Shown: piece by piece, positions 49,585 to 58,862 of the stretch
Numbering within the stretch: position 1 is the stretch's first letter
Layout: each line of letters starts with the position of its first letter
Origin: Candidatus Formimonas warabiya
Lineage (GTDB): Bacteria; Bacillota; Dehalobacteriia; Dehalobacteriales; Dehalobacteriaceae
Assembly (NCBI RefSeq): GCF_002777255.1
Contig: NZ_CP017634.1
Location: forward strand, 4,476,903-4,540,902
Direction: 5' to 3'
DNA: 64,000 bases
Program-made: the position numbers and the translations under genes
Notes under the pieces: model-generated
Database searches by the model: none
What the model saw: only the letters and a program-made list of their open reading frames with translations
What the model was told of the DNA's origin: nothing

Positions 49585-51534
49585 ATGATTGTTTATGAAG
49601 CTGTAAAACATGAATTTATGCAAGATGTGCTCAAAGATGAGATTGCATTAAAAATATATCGTTCATATAAAGAAAAATTCGGACGTACTTCAGAAAAGGA
49701 AATAAATTCATGGAACAATTCCATGAATTATATGTATAAAGTACTTAATACACCTTTAATTCCGGATGAATCAGGGATTGCCATCGAATATAAAGTTCCC
49801 GCGACATCGAAGCGAATAGATTTTATGCTGTCCGGAATTGATGATAAGGAAAAGAACTCGGTAGTGATTATTGAACTGAAGCAATGGGATAAAGTTGAAG
49901 CTGTTACTGACAGAGATGGGATCATCAAGACGCCCTATTACGGTAGACAATATATTGCCCATCCCTCCTATCAGGCCTGGTCATATGCCCAACTTATTTC
50001 GGAATATAACGAGTCAGTACAAAAAAGTGAAGTAAATCTTTATCCTTGTGCATATTTACACAACTATTTTCTAAAAAATAATGACCCTTTGACAGACGAC
50101 GCATATGAAAAATATATTTCAATGGCCCCGGTATATACAAAAGGCGATGTATTTAAATTAAGGGATTTTATCACTAAATATATAAAGAAACCTGACTATA
50201 AAAAAATATTATACATAATTGAAAATGGAAAAATAAGACCGTCAAAATCACTTCAGGATAATCTTGTTAAAATGCTGGATGGAAATAATGAATTTATTAT
50301 GATTGACGACCAGAAGGCGGTTTATGAAGCGGCCTTAAATATGGCACGCGAATCATATAGATACGGCAAGAAGCAGGTTTTAATTGTTGAAGGTGGGCCC
50401 GGTACGGGAAAATCAGTTTTGGCGGTTAATTTACTGGTAAAATATATTTCGGAAGATATGGTATGTCAGTATGTTACGAAGAATAGCGCGCCGAGGGAAG
50501 TATACGCCCAGAAACTTCAAGAAAAATTCAAAAAAACATATATTAACAATCTTTTTAAAGGTTCAGGAGTTTTTTATGAATCAGAGGAAAATGAATTTGA
50601 TGTGTTAATTGTTGATGAGGCCCATCGATTAGGCGAGAAGTCGGGTATGTTCAAAAACAAAGGAGAAAACCAAACAAAAGAAATAATTTATGCATCAAAA
50701 TTTTCTATTTTCTTTATAGATGAATACCAAAAGATTAGCATAAGTGATTTTGGGAGCAAAGAAGATATCTATAAATACGCAACACTTAATAATGCAGAAG
50801 TTGTTGAAATGAAGCTGGAATCTCAGTTTAGATGTAATGGTTCAGACGGCTATCTTTCATGGCTGGATGATGTGCTGGAAATCAGAAATACGGCTAATTC
50901 TGATGGATTTGAACTCGATTATGATTTCAGGATTGTAGATGATCCGAACTTTCTAAGGGAATTAATTGTAGAGAAGAATAAAAAGAATAATAAAGCAAGA
51001 ATAGTTGCCGGATATTGCTGGAATTGGATTACCGAGGGTAAAACAGATCGCAGAATATACGATATATCAATTGAAGAGTTTAATTTTCAAATGAGCTGGA
51101 ATTTGACCAATTCCACTTGGGCAATTGACCGTGATTCTATTGATCAAGCTGGGTGCATTCATACTGCCCAGGGACTGGGGTTCGATTATATTGGTGTGAT
51201 TATCGGAAATGATTTGCGCTTTGATGGAAAGAAAATAGTGACAGATTTTACAAAGAGGGCAAAAACGGATAAGTCGTTAAATGGCATTAAGAAAATGTAT
51301 AAGGAAAACAAGGAAGAAGCTCTGCGCGTTGTTGATCAAATCATAAAGAATACTTACAGAACCCTTATGACCAGGGGTCAAAAAGGCTGTTATGTATACT
51401 GTTTAGATGAGAAACTTAGGGATTATCTGAAAGGAAGACTGAATTTGATCAAGAAGTCAGATGAATATTTGAAATCTGCCTTTATGAAGCGAAAAGCTTC
51501 AGAAGATGAAGCGGGCTATCCTTTGGATGAATAG
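49585..51534 (+). CDS. DUF2075 ATPase/helicase-like protein with N-terminal nuclease-like domain
   Basis: 649 residues. Residues about 40-200 resemble a PD-(D/E)XK nuclease: RIDFMLSGIDDKEKNSVVII then ELKQW supplies D...ExK. The DUF2075 (Schlafen/helicase superfamily 1-like) ATPase begins near 255 with Walker A VEGGPGTGKSVLAV and Walker B FDVLIVDEAHRLGEK; IHTAQGLGFDYIGVIIG and RTLMTRGQKGCYVY are the helicase motifs near the end. RBS AAAGGTGA precedes the ATG. Combined nuclease and helicase activity on DNA or RNA is inferred. Such proteins are often beside MazG-like genes in defence regions. Confidence 0.82.
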   Translation: MIVYEAVKHEFMQDVLKDEIALKIYRSYKEKFGRTSEKEINSWNNSMNYMYKVLNTPLIPDESGIAIEYKVPATSKRIDFMLSGIDDKEKNSVVIIELKQWDKVEAVTDRDGIIKTPYYGRQYIAHPSYQAWSYAQLISEYNESVQKSEVNLYPCAYLHNYFLKNNDPLTDDAYEKYISMAPVYTKGDVFKLRDFITKYIKKPDYKKILYIIENGKIRPSKSLQDNLVKMLDGNNEFIMIDDQKAVYEAALNMARESYRYGKKQVLIVEGGPGTGKSVLAVNLLVKYISEDMVCQYVTKNSAPREVYAQKLQEKFKKTYINNLFKGSGVFYESEENEFDVLIVDEAHRLGEKSGMFKNKGENQTKEIIYASKFSIFFIDEYQKISISDFGSKEDIYKYATLNNAEVVEMKLESQFRCNGSDGYLSWLDDVLEIRNTANSDGFELDYDFRIVDDPNFLRELIVEKNKKNNKARIVAGYCWNWITEGKTDRRIYDISIEEFNFQMSWNLTNSTWAIDRDSIDQAGCIHTAQGLGFDYIGVIIGNDLRFDGKKIVTDFTKRAKTDKSLNGIKKMYKENKEEALRVVDQIIKNTYRTLMTRGQKGCYVYCLDEKLRDYLKGRLNLIKKSDEYLKSAFMKRKASEDEAGYPLDE

Positions 51535-51630
51535 GTAAACCGGCAGAGTATGTGAAAGATTTGCAAAGTTTTTTTGGAAGATATACAGGTGGCTAAGGCC
51601 TGAGGAAGTTTAGTCTCCAAGAAAAACAAG

Positions 51631-51753
51631 GTGATAGCGGCCAACGGAATGTCCCCTTTTGATATTATCAATCTTGTAGATAAGATAGCAGCGGCTTATG
51701 TATCAAAACGAAAGTTATGTATAGAATACGGCTATTGGAGTAGAAAACGATGA
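51631..51753 (+). pseudogene. remnant of an unidentified gene
   Basis: A 40-codon frame from GTG with AAGGTG-like bases, VIAANGMSPFDIINLVDKIA then AAYVSKRKLCIEYGYWSRKR, ends in TGA. Composition and hydrophobic pattern look protein-like, but it is too short and has no known family; possibly part of a larger lost gene between the DUF2075 and nitroreductase genes. The rest of 51535-51796 shows no other feature. Confidence 0.25.
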
Positions 51754-51796
51754 GATAATTGAAGACCCGGAAGTTTATTAAGGAAGGGATGATTTG

Positions 51797-52363
51797 ATGA
51801 TTGTCACAGAGACTTTAAAAATCATTAAACAGCGCAGGAGTATCAGAAGCTTTAAAGATGAACAGATCAAGGAAGAAGAATTACAGGCAGTACTGGAAGC
51901 GGGGCTGTATGCGCCTAACGCCGGGGACCAGGCGTGGCATTTTACCGTAATTCAAAACCAGGAGGTGCTGGACAGACTGAACTTAGCCGCTAAAGAAGTC
52001 GCTGCGCAAATGGATTTTGAACATTTAAGGGCACTAGGGAATAATGAGAAGTTCAATTGTTTATATGGGGCACCGACACTGATCATCGTCTCCGGCAATG
52101 AGCAGGCTCCCATCCCTCTCGAAGCGGATTGCGCCGCCGCTACTCAGAATCTGCTGCTCGCCGCAGAGTCACTCGGACTGGGGTCGTGCTGGATTTTCTT
52201 TGTCCTGTTAGCGTTTAATGCACCACAAGGCTCCGAATTGCGAAAATTACTGAAAATACCCGGGGGCTACAAGCCTTACACTTCGGTTGCGCTAGGATAT
52301 AAGAAAGCTGCGGCTGTCCAGGCACCGGACAGGAAGCCCAATCTCATTACCTATATCAGATGA
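51797..52363 (+). CDS. nitroreductase-family flavoprotein
   Basis: 188 residues. KQRRSIRSFKDEQIKEEELQ is the FMN-binding start of the nitroreductase family, and ALEAGLYAPNAGDQAWHFTV-type (VLEAGLYAPNAGDQAWHFTV) and AAATQNLLLAAESLGLGSCW follow, with the family spacing. It binds FMN and reduces nitro groups, quinones or other acceptors with NAD(P)H. AGGAAGGG sits eight bases before the ATG; a TTG in front is unlikely. Twenty-five bases after its stop the methyltransferase frame begins, so the two could be cotranscribed. Confidence 0.88.
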   Translation: MIVTETLKIIKQRRSIRSFKDEQIKEEELQAVLEAGLYAPNAGDQAWHFTVIQNQEVLDRLNLAAKEVAAQMDFEHLRALGNNEKFNCLYGAPTLIIVSGNEQAPIPLEADCAAATQNLLLAAESLGLGSCWIFFVLLAFNAPQGSELRKLLKIPGGYKPYTSVALGYKKAAAVQAPDRKPNLITYIR

Positions 52364-52412
52364 TTTTAACTGAGGAGAACAGGTCTCTTTGCTTTTGGAA
52401 AGGAAAGAAGTC

Positions 52413-53321
52413 ATGACCAGAAGAATTGAATCAAAAACCTCAAGGACGGCGGAATTTACATGCCTGATAAGATTTCAGTCCTATTTGGAGAAGAGGGAGC
52501 GATTTAAAAGCGATGATTTCATCTCATTGGTGATCGTTAATTCATTTATGAGGCATCTCTTCAGACTTCCACCCGTCAGGAATTATTTTTTGAAGAGAGT
52601 CTATCCGGCCGGGATGTATGAGTATGTGATCGCAAGGACTAAATACTTCGACAGCGAATTCAAAAAGGCTCTGCAGCAGGGTGTAGAGCAAGCAGTCATT
52701 TTCGGAGCGGGCTTTGACTCTCGGGGTATACGGTTTCGCGACATCTCGAAAAGCACAGTGATATTCGAACTGGACGCCCCGGTCACCCAAAGGGCAAAGA
52801 TTGACAGGTATAAGGAAAAGGGAATTACAATCCCCCCAAACCTTGTTTTTATACCGATTGACTTCGACAAGGAGAACATATCGGACCGATTGGCGGAAAG
52901 CGGTTTTCAAAGGGACAAGAAAAGTCTCTTCTTATTGGAAGGACTGACTATGTACCTTCAACCCGAGTCGGTGGACCAAACCTTTCAAATAATCAGGGAA
53001 TTTGCCGGACCCGGCAGTATGGTGGTGTTCGACCATATCTACGCATCTGTGGTGAGAGGAGAGAATCTGTACGAGGGAGAAAGACAATTATCCCTGTCTG
53101 TTTTGAAGCGGAAGGAAAGCTTCTGTTTTGGGATAGAAAAGGGGCATATCAACGAATTTTTATCTGAATATGGCTTTGAGGCTTTGCGCATTATGGACGC
53201 CGCTACCCTGGAAAAGATGTTTTTTCAGGATAAGGAAGGAAAGCTTCTCGCGAAGGTGAACGGGACCCATTGCATAGCCACAGCCATAAAGAGTGGACCC
53301 ATTGATAAAAAGGATGACTAA
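52413..53321 (+). CDS. class I SAM-dependent methyltransferase, LCM/TIGR00027 type
   Basis: 302 residues. ISRTAEFTCLIRFQSYLEKR-like start, then VIFGAGFDSRGIRF as the glycine-rich SAM-binding motif, VIFELDAPVTQRAKIDRYKE with the acidic SAM-ribose ligand, LLEGLTMYL and VVFDHIYASV. This is the pattern of leucine carboxyl methyltransferase-like enzymes (PPM1/LCMT), used in bacteria for polyketide or other carboxyl/O-methylation. The ATG chosen has GGAAAGAAG upstream; a TTG 24 bases earlier lacks a site. Substrate unknown. Confidence 0.82.
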   Translation: MTRRIESKTSRTAEFTCLIRFQSYLEKRERFKSDDFISLVIVNSFMRHLFRLPPVRNYFLKRVYPAGMYEYVIARTKYFDSEFKKALQQGVEQAVIFGAGFDSRGIRFRDISKSTVIFELDAPVTQRAKIDRYKEKGITIPPNLVFIPIDFDKENISDRLAESGFQRDKKSLFLLEGLTMYLQPESVDQTFQIIREFAGPGSMVVFDHIYASVVRGENLYEGERQLSLSVLKRKESFCFGIEKGHINEFLSEYGFEALRIMDAATLEKMFFQDKEGKLLAKVNGTHCIATAIKSGPIDKKDD

Positions 53322-53451
53322 GATAAAGTATACAATATAGTGGATACTCCCCAATGCAGAGCATCCCTAACGGTTTAGATAAGTCAAGCCGTGCTCGACT
53401 AGGGTGTTTTCACACCATTGCTTAGCTTTTTGCACATGATTCTAAGCATGC
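53322..53451. other. gap after the methyltransferase gene
   Basis: No gene. GGTGTTTTCACACC (53404-53417) is a small hairpin; a second hairpin follows at 53452. The remaining sequence shows nothing recognisable. Confidence 0.35.
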
Positions 53452-53513
53452 AAAGTCCCTCCTTTGGTATGTTTTGTGCCAGCTTACTTATACCATTTGG
53501 GAGGGACTTTTTA
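53452..53513 (+). terminator. long terminator hairpin
   Basis: AAAGTCCCTCC (53452-53462) pairs with GGAGGGACTTT (53500-53510) and inside it GGTAT (53466-53470) pairs with ATACC (53490-53494); TTTTAT follows. It is about 130 bases after the methyltransferase stop. Confidence 0.75.
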
Positions 53514-53585
53514 TATCCCTGAATGAGGGTATTTTCATTATTTGTCGTTTTTTATTATATATTTTCGGTGGCCCCGGATGATATC

Positions 53586-53612
53586 ATGTCAAGGGACCTG
53601 TCCCCCTGACAT
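53586..53612. repeat. 27-bp ATGTCA...TGACAT palindromic repeat, copy 13
   Basis: Standard copy with CCCCCTGACAT end. It lies upstream of the GAF-ABC operon. Confidence 0.8.
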
Positions 53613-53781
53613 TCCAAGGCAAAATTTGTCGAATTTAGAGGATTTTTTATTTCCGCAAAGAAATAAATACCGTTTGAGGGGAATATAGGCAGATTTCAAG
53701 TGAAAGGCCGTGGTAACGGTAAAAGATCTTTGCTGTAAAAGGCCTGAAAAGACTAATATATAAGACTAAAAGCAGGTTAGA

Positions 53782-55050
53782 ATGGATCCCAAAGAGGCGG
53801 AGGCTGACTTCATGGCCCAAAGGAATAATGATCGTCTACGCAACCTGGAAAGCGTATGGCAAGTAACCAGTCAATTGCAGGTCTCAAACAATCCGGAAGA
53901 GGTTTTGGATATCGCGTTGACCCAGGCGATGATAGCTGTGAATGCGGAATCCGGAACCATTTGGCTCAGCGACAAAGACGGTGAATTTATTTATCCCTAC
54001 TTACTTCATGGTCCGAATATCAGAGGCATGGAGAATCTAAGGCAAAGAATCGGCGAGGGAATCGCGGGCTGGGTTACCCAAAACAGCAGATCCCAAATTG
54101 TCATCGATACCAGTTCGGACCCCCGTTGGACTTCATGGTATGACAGCCATACCGGGTATGTTACCCGCAGCATCATTTGCGTTCCTTTATTAACTGCGAA
54201 CTCCTGTATCGGCAGCCTGCAGGTATTGAATAAACAAGATGACACCTTATTTACTGAATTAGATCTGATGCTCTGCGAAGATTTGGCCGCCCTCATCGCT
54301 ATGACAGTGGAAAAACGCGGCCTGGTCATGAAAGAGACGGTCCAGCGAGAGACTTTGATCCATCTGGAGGAGGTCACCAAAACCTATCAGATGGGAGAGG
54401 TACTGGTGGAGGCCTTGCGGGGTATCAGCATCGACATTTATAAAGGCGAACTGCTGGTTATTCTAGGGGCCAGCGGTTGCGGCAAAAGTACGATACTGAA
54501 TATCCTGGGGGGAATGGACAAGGTCAGCTCCGGGAAAATAGTAGTGAACAACCGGGATTTAAGCCGGGCCAATGAAAAAGAATTGACCAATTACCGGAAG
54601 GATGAAATCGGTTTCGTCTTTCAGTTCTATAATTTAGTCCCGGACCTGACGGCAGGAGAAAATATTGCCCTGGCGGCAGAACTGGCCCACCATCCCTTAT
54701 CTGTGGATGAGGTGCTGCAAGAAGTGGGCTTGCTGCATAAAAAAAATCATTTCCCCTCCCAGATGAGCGGAGGCGAACAGCAGCGGATCTCCATCGCCAG
54801 AGCCATCATAAAACGGCCCCGGATTCTCTTATGCGATGAGCCAACCGGAGCCCTTGACTATCAAACCGGCAAAAGTATTCTGGTGCTCCTGGAGAAAATC
54901 GCCCGGAATTCAGGGAATAGCGTGATTATTGTCACCCATAACGCGGCTTTTGGCACCATGGCCGACCGGGTATTGAAAATGCGCAGCGGACGGCTGATTG
55001 AAACCATCAATAACCCCTTTCCCGTCCCGGCGGAAAAGATTGAATGGTAG
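53782..55050 (+). CDS. GAF domain fused to ABC transporter ATPase (MacB/LolD type)
   Basis: 422 residues. Residues about 20-185 are a GAF domain (IGEGIAGWVTQNSRSQIVID, RSIICVPLLTANSCIGSLQV), and residues 195-415 an ABC ATPase of the LolD/MacB exporter group: Walker A GASGCGKST, Q-loop FVFQFYNLV, signature MSGGEQQR, Walker B ILLCDEPTGALD and H-loop VTHN. The permease and adaptor are encoded downstream. A sensory GAF on the ATPase itself is rare and suggests that transport is gated by a small ligand. AGGTTAGA is the weak site before the ATG; an ATG 30 bases later is possible. First gene of a five-gene operon. Confidence 0.88.
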   Translation: MDPKEAEADFMAQRNNDRLRNLESVWQVTSQLQVSNNPEEVLDIALTQAMIAVNAESGTIWLSDKDGEFIYPYLLHGPNIRGMENLRQRIGEGIAGWVTQNSRSQIVIDTSSDPRWTSWYDSHTGYVTRSIICVPLLTANSCIGSLQVLNKQDDTLFTELDLMLCEDLAALIAMTVEKRGLVMKETVQRETLIHLEEVTKTYQMGEVLVEALRGISIDIYKGELLVILGASGCGKSTILNILGGMDKVSSGKIVVNNRDLSRANEKELTNYRKDEIGFVFQFYNLVPDLTAGENIALAAELAHHPLSVDEVLQEVGLLHKKNHFPSQMSGGEQQRISIARAIIKRPRILLCDEPTGALDYQTGKSILVLLEKIARNSGNSVIIVTHNAAFGTMADRVLKMRSGRLIETINNPFPVPAEKIEW

Positions 55051-55063
55051 GTGAAGGCAAAAA

Positions 55064-55726
55064 ATGAACGGTCTGGTAATTGATCCTGCCTTAACTTTAG
55101 CGGATCATGAGCAAATGGCAAAGTATAAGGAGAATTATTTTACCCCTGAATTAATCATTCCCCCGGAAATTACCTATACCTGGTATTTATCCAATCCTCA
55201 GGCTTTTATTGCGGCGAGGGACATGCAAACCGGTCAGATCGTAGGCCACCTTAATTATTTCCCTTTCCGTAACGAGATGTTAACGGAATTTTTTTCTGGT
55301 AAGCTTGATGGGTCTGTCTTTTCCGTTTCCTACCTAAAACAGAATCCCAATATCATCAGAAGGTACGACAGTCCCGGTGAGTACTACCTGTACTTAAGCT
55401 CAGTGGCTGTAGCGCCTCAATATTCACACACCAATCTGTTTAGAATGCTGGTTAATGCTTATGGCGAAGTTTTACTGCAACTGGCCAAAAGGGAGATGTA
55501 TATTTCCTTTTTAGTTGCCAATGCCGTCACACGACAAGGGATCAAGTTAGGCAATTATTTTCATATGCGGTCCGGGATTATTTCCGTTCCCCAATACGAT
55601 ATCTATATTTCCACCGCCTTGACCGATTTCCTTAAGTGCATGAAAAAGTCCCTGAGAACGGAACTATCGGCGGCCTATAAAAACTTTACTTCCGGCTATG
55701 ATCAAAAAATGTTGATACAGGACTGA
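55064..55726 (+). CDS. GNAT-like acyltransferase (first of two)
   Basis: 220 residues. AAxDMQTGQIVGHLNYFPF and YLYLSSVAVAPQYSHTNLFR are the strands and helix start of a GNAT acyltransferase fold; the acyl-CoA pyrophosphate loop is less clear than in ordinary members. The 55064 ATG has AGGTGAAGG before it, 13 bases after the ATPase stop. Position between an ABC ATPase and its permease suggests that it acts on the substrate of the transporter. No closer family recognised. Confidence 0.65.
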   Translation: MNGLVIDPALTLADHEQMAKYKENYFTPELIIPPEITYTWYLSNPQAFIAARDMQTGQIVGHLNYFPFRNEMLTEFFSGKLDGSVFSVSYLKQNPNIIRRYDSPGEYYLYLSSVAVAPQYSHTNLFRMLVNAYGEVLLQLAKREMYISFLVANAVTRQGIKLGNYFHMRSGIISVPQYDIYISTALTDFLKCMKKSLRTELSAAYKNFTSGYDQKMLIQD

Positions 55727-55741
55727 AGCTGAGGTGAGATG

Positions 55742-56359
55742 ATGTTACCCGATTTAAACTGTCTCGTTTATGAACGAACCCAGGGGAATTATAAGATCCA
55801 ATGTACCAAGAATCATATTCATCCCCAAATAGCAGAATTTGTGGCCCAGGCGTATTATCGAAAATTTGATTTTTCCATCAGTTACCGTGATTTGGTAAAA
55901 TTATTAGGGGAGGAAGATGAGTTATATAAAGATTTTTCCTTTGTTTATGCCATCTATGACGGTCAGGATCAGCTATTGGCCACCGCCAAAATGATCCGGT
56001 TTACCCCGCCGGTTTTGTTGCCCATTGAAAAAGAATTTAACATTGATCTGAGGAAACTTGCCCACCGAATGGCACCGACTAACGAAATTTGGGAGGTTTC
56101 CCGGCTTTCAACCAGGTGTAACCAGGCGGAGGTCATTAAATTATTATTAAAGGAAGGAATATATCATTGCAGCAGTAAAGACGATATCATCGTGGCGTGC
56201 ATCGACCAATGGGTATTACGAAAATTAAGAAGGATTGGTATTCCTTTCACGGACTTAGGTGAAAGCAAACTATATCTGGGTTCTCTGACCTGTCCGGCGG
56301 CTTACAGTATCCGTGATCTTACCGGGGAATTTTCTTATGATATGTTGCATAGGGACTGA
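55742..56359 (+). CDS. GNAT-superfamily N-acyltransferase, LuxI/FeeM-like
   Basis: 205 residues from the second of two adjacent ATGs; GAGGTGA is five bases upstream. FDFSISYRDLVKLLGEEDEL, then VYAIYDGQDQLLATAKMIRF, LPIEKEFNIDL and EIWEVSRLSTR follow the order of LuxI-type autoinducer synthases and FeeM-type N-acyl amino acid synthases, where a W[E]xSR motif and the F...D...D region bind acyl-ACP. I infer an acylated small molecule, possibly an acyl amino acid or amine; the substrate cannot be read. Overlaps the permease region only by close spacing. Confidence 0.6.
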   Translation: MLPDLNCLVYERTQGNYKIQCTKNHIHPQIAEFVAQAYYRKFDFSISYRDLVKLLGEEDELYKDFSFVYAIYDGQDQLLATAKMIRFTPPVLLPIEKEFNIDLRKLAHRMAPTNEIWEVSRLSTRCNQAEVIKLLLKEGIYHCSSKDDIIVACIDQWVLRKLRRIGIPFTDLGESKLYLGSLTCPAAYSIRDLTGEFSYDMLHRD

Positions 56360-56365
56360 TGGCAT

Positions 56366-58753
56366 ATGTCGGCGTTGACCAGAAAGCTGCTGCGCAGCAT
56401 CAAGACCACTTATCGACAATTCATTGCCCTGGTGGCCATGGTCATGGCGGGGGTAGCTCTTTTTGTCGCTTTCAATTGCTCATTAACGAATCTGATCACG
56501 TCCCGAAACCATTATTATCAAGAATATGGTTTTGCCGACTACTATTTTGATGTGATCAGGGCTCCTCAGGGAGTATCCAGACAAATTCAGGCCCTGCAGG
56601 GGGTAGCCCAGGTTAATGGACGGATTCAAAAAGATATCAACATCCTGAAAGGAGACGAGCAAAGAATCACCGGCCGTTTAATCAGTTACTCCCAGGCGGC
56701 GGAAAAAAACCTCTATCTGATCAAGGGAGCTTCCTTTTTCCAAGATACGGCCACAACCCCGAGCGGGGTATTAATTGATCCTGAATTTGCCGGCGGCAAC
56801 CACTTTTCCTTAGGGGATCAGCTGAAGATTGTCGCCAGTGGTCAGGAACAGGTTCTGCCTATCATCGGCATCGCCACCAGCCCTGAATTCATGGTGCCGA
56901 ACAAGAGTGTTTTTGATATGTTTCTCCGGGGGGAAAGCTTTGGCATCATGATGATCTCCCAGCACCAGGCCGAGCAAATCCTGGACATGTCCGGTGAAAT
57001 TAACGAGATATTGGTGAATTTCACACCCGGAGCGGATGCCGAGGGACTTAAAAAAGAGATTGAAGGCATTTTGAAACCTTACGGTATTATTACCAGTTAT
57101 TCCAGGGAAGATCAATACAGTGAAAAAAACATGCAGTTTCAAGTAGATGCTTTAAAATCTGCTTCCGCTTTTTTACCCTTGATTTTTTTTATCATGGTGT
57201 CCTGTTTTTTGTTTATTTTGTTACGGCAATTAATAAAATCCCAGCGTCTCCATATCGGGGTTCTAAAGGCTTTGGGCTATGATAATCAATCCATTACCCT
57301 GCTTTTTACCGGCTATGCACTCTTGGTCTGCCTGATGGGGTCCACTCTGGGTACTCTGGGCGGATATTATTTGGCACAAATGCTGCTAACCAAATATGCC
57401 CAGGGTTTTAACCTGCCCTATACCCTATTTGAGATGAGCTGGGATGTAGTGGTCAAAGCTTTTCTGATTAGTACGGCGGCGGGTACCGGCTCGGGTATCC
57501 TGGCTTGCCGCGAAATCGTCAGCATCAGCCCGGCGGAGGCAATCCGGACAGAAGCGCCCAAGCTGGGGTCCAATAGTTTTCTGGAACGGATCCCATCCAT
57601 ATGGGACCGGATCCCCGCTTCATGGAGAATGAGCTTACGGTCCATTGCCCGCAATCATCTGAGATTCATGATCACCTGCCTGGGCATAGCCACTTCCGTA
57701 ATATTGCTGGTGATCGCCATGTATTTTTATAATTCCAGCGATTATCTGATGGAGCACTATTTTGATGCGGAAAATAAGTATGATTATAAAGTCCGCTTGA
57801 CGAATGTGGTGCGAAATGACGAGATGAAAGAGTGGGCAAAGTGGGAAGGAGTGCAGGCCATTGAGCCTGTGCTGGAAATACCGGTTAAAATAAGGCCTCT
57901 GTCCGTGCCCGAAAGGGCGGAAAGGGAAGAAGACGACATCCTCGTAGGCCTTAATCCGTCAACCCGTTTAAAAAATGTCTTCAATATCAGTCAGGAGAAG
58001 TTCACCATTCCGGAGGAAGGTATTCTGCTGAACAGACAGATCGCCGAAAAACTGCATGTGCAGGTAGGAGATGTAGTGAAGGTCCAAACAAACCTGACCG
58101 TGGGACCGCCTTTGCAATCGGAACTAAAGATCCGGGGGATAGCCGACCAAAATATCGGGGGGGCCTCATTTGCGTCTGCCCAACAGGTAGACCGGTTGCT
58201 GCATGAGAAAGATGTAAGTAACGCCGTCTTGATACAAATGAACAAAAGATATGCCCCCAAAATGATCCGGCATTTGAATGACATCCCCGGGATAGATTAC
58301 TTGGTTGATAAGGATAAGCAGGCCGAGCGGGCCAGGAAGAGCCTGGGAAACATGATTTACTTTACCCTGATTGCCACTATTTCCGCGATCGTTTTAGGCT
58401 TTGCCGTAGTCTATAATATCTCCATTATGAATTTCAATGAACGGCAAAAAGAATTAGCCTTATTTAAAGTAATTGGTTTTACGAATGTCAAAATATCCAA
58501 GCTTTTGTTTAACGAATTATTATTGGCCCTGGTACCGGGGATCATAATCGGGCTGATCAGCGGCCGGTATCTGGGCGGCCGGTACATCGAAAGCATGGCT
58601 ACCGACTTCATTACCTATCCGGTAGTGATATATCCTTCAACCTATCTCATAGCGGTAATCCTAACTGTCTGTTTTGTCTTCATTGGCCACATGTTCGCCA
58701 TGCGGCGTACGAAAAGTTTGGATATCGTAGAAGTGATGAAGGATAGAAATTAA
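56366..58753 (+). CDS. FtsX-type ABC permease with duplicated FtsX domains
   Basis: 795 residues. A signal-anchor helix near 17-38, three helices around 275-400, and another block of four around 430-460 and 660-790. FKVIGFTNVKISKLLFNELL and HIGVLKALGYDNQSITLLFT are the FtsX motif in each half, joined to large extracytoplasmic domains (about 45-265 and 470-650). This is the type-VII ABC/MacB-like arrangement of exporters that take substrate from the membrane or periplasm side. ATPase and adaptor genes flank it. The ATG is seven bases after the acyltransferase stop, with a weak site. Confidence 0.87.
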   Translation: MSALTRKLLRSIKTTYRQFIALVAMVMAGVALFVAFNCSLTNLITSRNHYYQEYGFADYYFDVIRAPQGVSRQIQALQGVAQVNGRIQKDINILKGDEQRITGRLISYSQAAEKNLYLIKGASFFQDTATTPSGVLIDPEFAGGNHFSLGDQLKIVASGQEQVLPIIGIATSPEFMVPNKSVFDMFLRGESFGIMMISQHQAEQILDMSGEINEILVNFTPGADAEGLKKEIEGILKPYGIITSYSREDQYSEKNMQFQVDALKSASAFLPLIFFIMVSCFLFILLRQLIKSQRLHIGVLKALGYDNQSITLLFTGYALLVCLMGSTLGTLGGYYLAQMLLTKYAQGFNLPYTLFEMSWDVVVKAFLISTAAGTGSGILACREIVSISPAEAIRTEAPKLGSNSFLERIPSIWDRIPASWRMSLRSIARNHLRFMITCLGIATSVILLVIAMYFYNSSDYLMEHYFDAENKYDYKVRLTNVVRNDEMKEWAKWEGVQAIEPVLEIPVKIRPLSVPERAEREEDDILVGLNPSTRLKNVFNISQEKFTIPEEGILLNRQIAEKLHVQVGDVVKVQTNLTVGPPLQSELKIRGIADQNIGGASFASAQQVDRLLHEKDVSNAVLIQMNKRYAPKMIRHLNDIPGIDYLVDKDKQAERARKSLGNMIYFTLIATISAIVLGFAVVYNISIMNFNERQKELALFKVIGFTNVKISKLLFNELLLALVPGIIIGLISGRYLGGRYIESMATDFITYPVVIYPSTYLIAVILTVCFVFIGHMFAMRRTKSLDIVEVMKDRN

Positions 58754-58862
58754 AAAAGGATATGAATGCTGGGATGCCTAAATATGCCCAGTGAGATAAA
58801 CCATGTGACCTTAAAGGGTCAGGAAAATATCACGATTACCTGGGGGAGGACCGATTATTAAT

